Origin: Gemmatimonadales bacterium UBA7889
GTDB lineage: Bacteria; Gemmatimonadota; Gemmatimonadetes; Longimicrobiales; Gaopeijiaceae
Length of the DNA stretch: 35,484 nt
Assembly (NCBI GenBank): GCA_002501085.1
Contig: DLRL01000023.1
Span: 9,856 to 45,339 of the forward strand
Direction: 5' to 3'
The notes beneath the pieces were generated by a model. That model was not told where the DNA came from. It searched no databases and worked only from the letters and a program-made list of their open reading frames with translations. The translations under genes were made by a program, and so were the position numbers. Positions within the stretch are counted from its first letter, which is position 1. Every line of letters starts with the position of its first letter. Shown one piece after another: positions 32,829 through 35,484 of the stretch.

Positions 32829-35279
32829 ATGTCAAACCAAGAGAGGGACAGCTATAACCCCTCCGCCGTTGAGGGGAAGTGGCAGCGCAACTGGGAGGAG
32901 CGCGGCACGAACTCCTTGACGTTGGAGCAACTCAAGTCCGCCACGGACCCGTATTACCAACTCATGATGTTCCCGTACCCCTCAGCTGAGGGGCTCCACG
33001 TGGGCAACATCTACGCATTTACGGGCGCAGATGTACATGGACGATTCCTGCGTATGCAAGGTCGGACCGTCTTCGAGCCAATGGGCTTCGATGCCTTTGG
33101 AATTCACTCCGAGAACTTCGCTTTGAAGATCGGTACACACCCGATGGACTTGATACCAGCAAATGTCGAGAACTTCACCCGGCAACTCAGGCGTATAGGT
33201 GGAATGTTTGACTGGACACATTCTCTAGATACGACTGATCCATCTTACTACAGGTGGACCCAGTGGGTCTTCCTTAAACTCTTTGATGCCGGGCTTGCGG
33301 AACAAAAGAAGGCCCCTGTTAACTGGTGTCCCTCATGTATGACTGTGCTTGCGAATGAACAGGTTATCACAGGAGCCTGCGAGCGCTGTACCACCCCGGT
33401 AGAACAACGAGAGATCAAGCAGTGGTTCTTTAAAATCACGGACTACGCGCAACGCCTGCTCGACAACCTTGCCTTCATCAATTGGTCGGAAACCACTTTG
33501 AAAGCCCAAAGTAACTGGATCGGGCGAAGCGAAGGTGCACGACTCAATTTTTCTGTTGTCCACCCGGATGGCCATAGCACGGGACATAACATTGAAGTCT
33601 ACACGACTCGCCCAGATACAATTTTTGGCGCTACTTATATGGTTCTCTCTCCCGAGCACCCTCTGGTAGATAAAGTGACAGATGACGAGTACCTCCAATC
33701 CGTTTCCGAGTACAGGGAAGAAGCAAGGAAAAGTGATCTAGTCACACGGCAAAAAACCGACAAATCCAAGACTGGCGCTTTCACGGGCGGTTTCTGCGCA
33801 AACCCTGCAACTGGAGAGCAAATCCCGATCTGGATTGCTGACTACGTTCTGATGGATTACGGAACCGGTGCAATTATGGCGGTGCCCGGTCATGATCAGC
33901 GGGATTTTGAGTTTGCCACTGCCTTTGATCTTCCCATAAAGCGGGTCGTGGCAGGACCAACAGAAAGCGCAGACACACCATTATCAGAAGCGTATATCGG
34001 CCCAGGTTGCCTTGTGAACTCTGGTGAGTTTGATGAAACGGACATTTCTGACTCCGTTAGAGTGCTCACCGAATGGGTAGAAGGGAACGGATGGGGTGAG
34101 GGCACAGTCAACTTCCGTCTGCACGATTGGTGTATCTCTCGACAGCGCTACTGGGGACCACCCATCCCTATCATCCACTGTGATAACTGTGGTTCCGTTC
34201 CAGTTCCTGAAGAGGATCTACCCGTAATTCTACCTCGGGTGGAGGACTTTAAACCGGATGACTCGGGCGTGAGCCCACTAGCCCGCGTCGAGGAATGGTA
34301 TCAAACCACATGTCCTGAGTGCGGAGGAGAAGCACGACGAGAAACTGATGTATCTGATACTTTCCTGGATTCGGGATGGTACTTTCTGCGGTATCCGTCG
34401 ACTGACTTTGAGGACACACCATTCGACCCCGAGATCACCAAACGCTGGCTGCCAGTTGATGCGTATATCGGCGGAAATGAGCATGCAGTGCTCCACTTAC
34501 TGTACTCACGCTTTCTTACAATGGTACTGAAAGATCTAGGCTATCTAGATTTTGAGGAGCCATATGAAGTCTTCCGTGCGCATGGGCTAATCATTGCTGA
34601 AGGCGCGAAAATGTCGAAGAGCCGGGGAAATGTGATTATCCCCGACCCGATTATTGAGGAATTTGGAGCTGACGCATTCCGGATTTACCTCATGTTTCTA
34701 GGACCATTTGAGGAAGGTGGCGACTACAGAACGGAGGGGATCCAGGGTCCCTATGGCTTCCTGCATCGACTTTGGGACACTGCGTTGAACGCAAATGAAG
34801 GCGCCCCTGATCCTAATGTGGAGCGGAAGGTACACCAGACAGTCAAGCAAGTGACCGAACAGCTCCCAGAGCTCGGCTACAACACATCGATAGCAGCGAT
34901 GATGGAATGTTTGAACACAATCCGATCTGGGGGACGGCAAGCCACTCGTACCGAAGTGGAACCGCTTATCGCGATGATCGCTCCCTTCGCGCCACACCTT
35001 GCAGAGGAAGTCTGGGAACACTTCGGGCATGAAAAGAGCATCTTCGAAGGCTCTAATTGGCCTTCTTTCGATGAATCCAAGATTATCGAGAGTCAAGTTA
35101 GTGTTGCAGTTCAAGTGAACGGCAAACTCAGAGGTACCATCAGTGTCCCCCAGGATGCTGCTGAAGACGATGTGATTATCGCAGCCCGTGAGGAGGAGAA
35201 TGTGGCCCGTTATCTAGATGGTGTTGAAGAACGGAGAATCGTTCACGTTCCTGGACGTCTCGTGAACTTCGTGGTCTGA
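32829..35279 (+). CDS. leuS: Leucyl-tRNA synthetase, HVGN-type
   Basis: Class I synthetase charging tRNA-Leu. 816 aa. The HIGH-type motif reads His57-Val-Gly-Asn60 in FPYPSAEGLHVGN, then GFDAFGIHSEN where most LeuRS have GWDAFGLPAEN. The CP1 editing domain is present with YTTRPDTIFGATYMVLSPEHPLV and DYGTGAIMAVPGHDQRDFEFA, the latter carrying the editing Asp. HDWCISRQRYWGPPIPI, two zinc-type CxxC sets (WCPSC/CERC and CDNCG/CPECGG) and KMSKS at 594-598 follow, then the anticodon-binding and C-terminal domains ending in RRIVHVPGRLVNFVV. The product looks complete. The ATG lies 8 bp after a direct repeat, and the stop overlaps the transketolase ATG. Confidence 0.95.
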   Translation: MSNQERDSYNPSAVEGKWQRNWEERGTNSLTLEQLKSATDPYYQLMMFPYPSAEGLHVGNIYAFTGADVHGRFLRMQGRTVFEPMGFDAFGIHSENFALKIGTHPMDLIPANVENFTRQLRRIGGMFDWTHSLDTTDPSYYRWTQWVFLKLFDAGLAEQKKAPVNWCPSCMTVLANEQVITGACERCTTPVEQREIKQWFFKITDYAQRLLDNLAFINWSETTLKAQSNWIGRSEGARLNFSVVHPDGHSTGHNIEVYTTRPDTIFGATYMVLSPEHPLVDKVTDDEYLQSVSEYREEARKSDLVTRQKTDKSKTGAFTGGFCANPATGEQIPIWIADYVLMDYGTGAIMAVPGHDQRDFEFATAFDLPIKRVVAGPTESADTPLSEAYIGPGCLVNSGEFDETDISDSVRVLTEWVEGNGWGEGTVNFRLHDWCISRQRYWGPPIPIIHCDNCGSVPVPEEDLPVILPRVEDFKPDDSGVSPLARVEEWYQTTCPECGGEARRETDVSDTFLDSGWYFLRYPSTDFEDTPFDPEITKRWLPVDAYIGGNEHAVLHLLYSRFLTMVLKDLGYLDFEEPYEVFRAHGLIIAEGAKMSKSRGNVIIPDPIIEEFGADAFRIYLMFLGPFEEGGDYRTEGIQGPYGFLHRLWDTALNANEGAPDPNVERKVHQTVKQVTEQLPELGYNTSIAAMMECLNTIRSGGRQATRTEVEPLIAMIAPFAPHLAEEVWEHFGHEKSIFEGSNWPSFDESKIIESQVSVAVQVNGKLRGTISVPQDAAEDDVIIAAREEENVARYLDGVEERRIVHVPGRLVNFVV

Positions 35280-35484
35280 TGACCGACATCAAACAGCAGG
35301 CGGTAGATGCAATCCGCATCCTGTCTATGGATGCGGTTCAGCAAGCCAACTCGGGACACCCTGGGACTCCGATGGCGCTTGCACCTGTTGGTTACGTGCT
35401 ATTCCACAAGCATCTACGTCACAACCCATCTGATCCACTTTGGCTTGATCGAGACCGTTTCGTGCTATCCGTCGGCCATGCTTC
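35279..35484 (+). CDS. tkt: Transketolase (3' partial, cut by window end)
   Basis: The first 68 codons of a transketolase, the thiamine-diphosphate enzyme of the non-oxidative pentose phosphate pathway. It starts with ATG 35279, sharing one base with the leuS stop (TGATG). MTDIKQQAVDAIRILSMDAV is followed by QQANSGHPGTPMALAPVGYV, with the cofactor-proximal His27, and then RDRFVLSVGHA, where the second conserved His lies. The rest is outside the window. Confidence 0.93.
   Translation, partial: MTDIKQQAVDAIRILSMDAVQQANSGHPGTPMALAPVGYVLFHKHLRHNPSDPLWLDRDRFVLSVGHA

Overview
The window reads as a dense stretch of a Gram-negative bacterial chromosome with no mobile element, phage, CRISPR or RNA gene. 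Gram-negative character is inferred from a Kdo transferase (waaA/kdtA) and three lipoprotein-type signal peptides. Several gene types (a VKOR/DsbA pair, a PF10023-type metallopeptidase lipoprotein, an HVGN-type leucyl-tRNA synthetase, and a lipoprotein with a coiled-coil insert) remind me of marine or environmental Gemmatimonadota. That is an impression from family memory, not a computed placement. The DNA has a roughly balanced base composition by eye. Genes are packed with 4-nt ATGA/GTGA/TTGA overlaps, and GTG and TTG starts are common.

Layout. 1-4452: the 3' part of an M20 amidohydrolase, a convergent UMF1-type MFS permease, then an SDR oxidoreductase coupled to a second MFS permease. 4468-7972: terminator and promoter candidates, a structured leader, then accA-ricT-metG, each overlapping the next by 4 nt. 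8046-9977: an M23 envelope peptidase and an unassigned lipoprotein, closed by a strong intrinsic terminator. 10084-14534: a five-gene overlapping run of fadJ-like enzyme, MocA/MobA-like nucleotidyltransferase, two XdhC-family proteins with complementary domain content, and a DUF402 protein. 14545-15995 (minus): DsbA-like thioredoxin, VKOR and a 64-aa unknown, an oxidative protein-folding unit. 16150-20337 (minus): gyrA, threonine dehydratase and a HAD phosphatase. 20338-20664 is the only gene-free gap over 300 bp. 20665-24569 (minus): a GT2-Rossmann fusion and uvrA. 24678-26477: an ABC exporter. 26539-29562 (minus): waaA, rhodanese and a DUF4015 lipoprotein. 29604-30897: a 68-aa unknown and the metallopeptidase lipoprotein. 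30894-32645 (minus): a second ABC exporter. 32829-35484: leuS and the 5' end of transketolase.

Most genes are housekeeping: fatty-acid synthesis and oxidation, tRNA charging, topology and repair, envelope. I do not see a clear new defence or biosynthetic system. The best candidates for something undescribed are (a) the fadJ-mocA-xdhC-xdhC'-DUF402 run with no molybdenum hydroxylase beside it; (b) the leuS/ABC intergenic region, where a 13-bp direct repeat brackets four copies of ATGAGCC in alternating orientation; (c) a hairpin that would hide the uvrA Shine-Dalgarno; (d) the GT2-Rossmann fusion; and (e) two unannotated small proteins tucked into operons.
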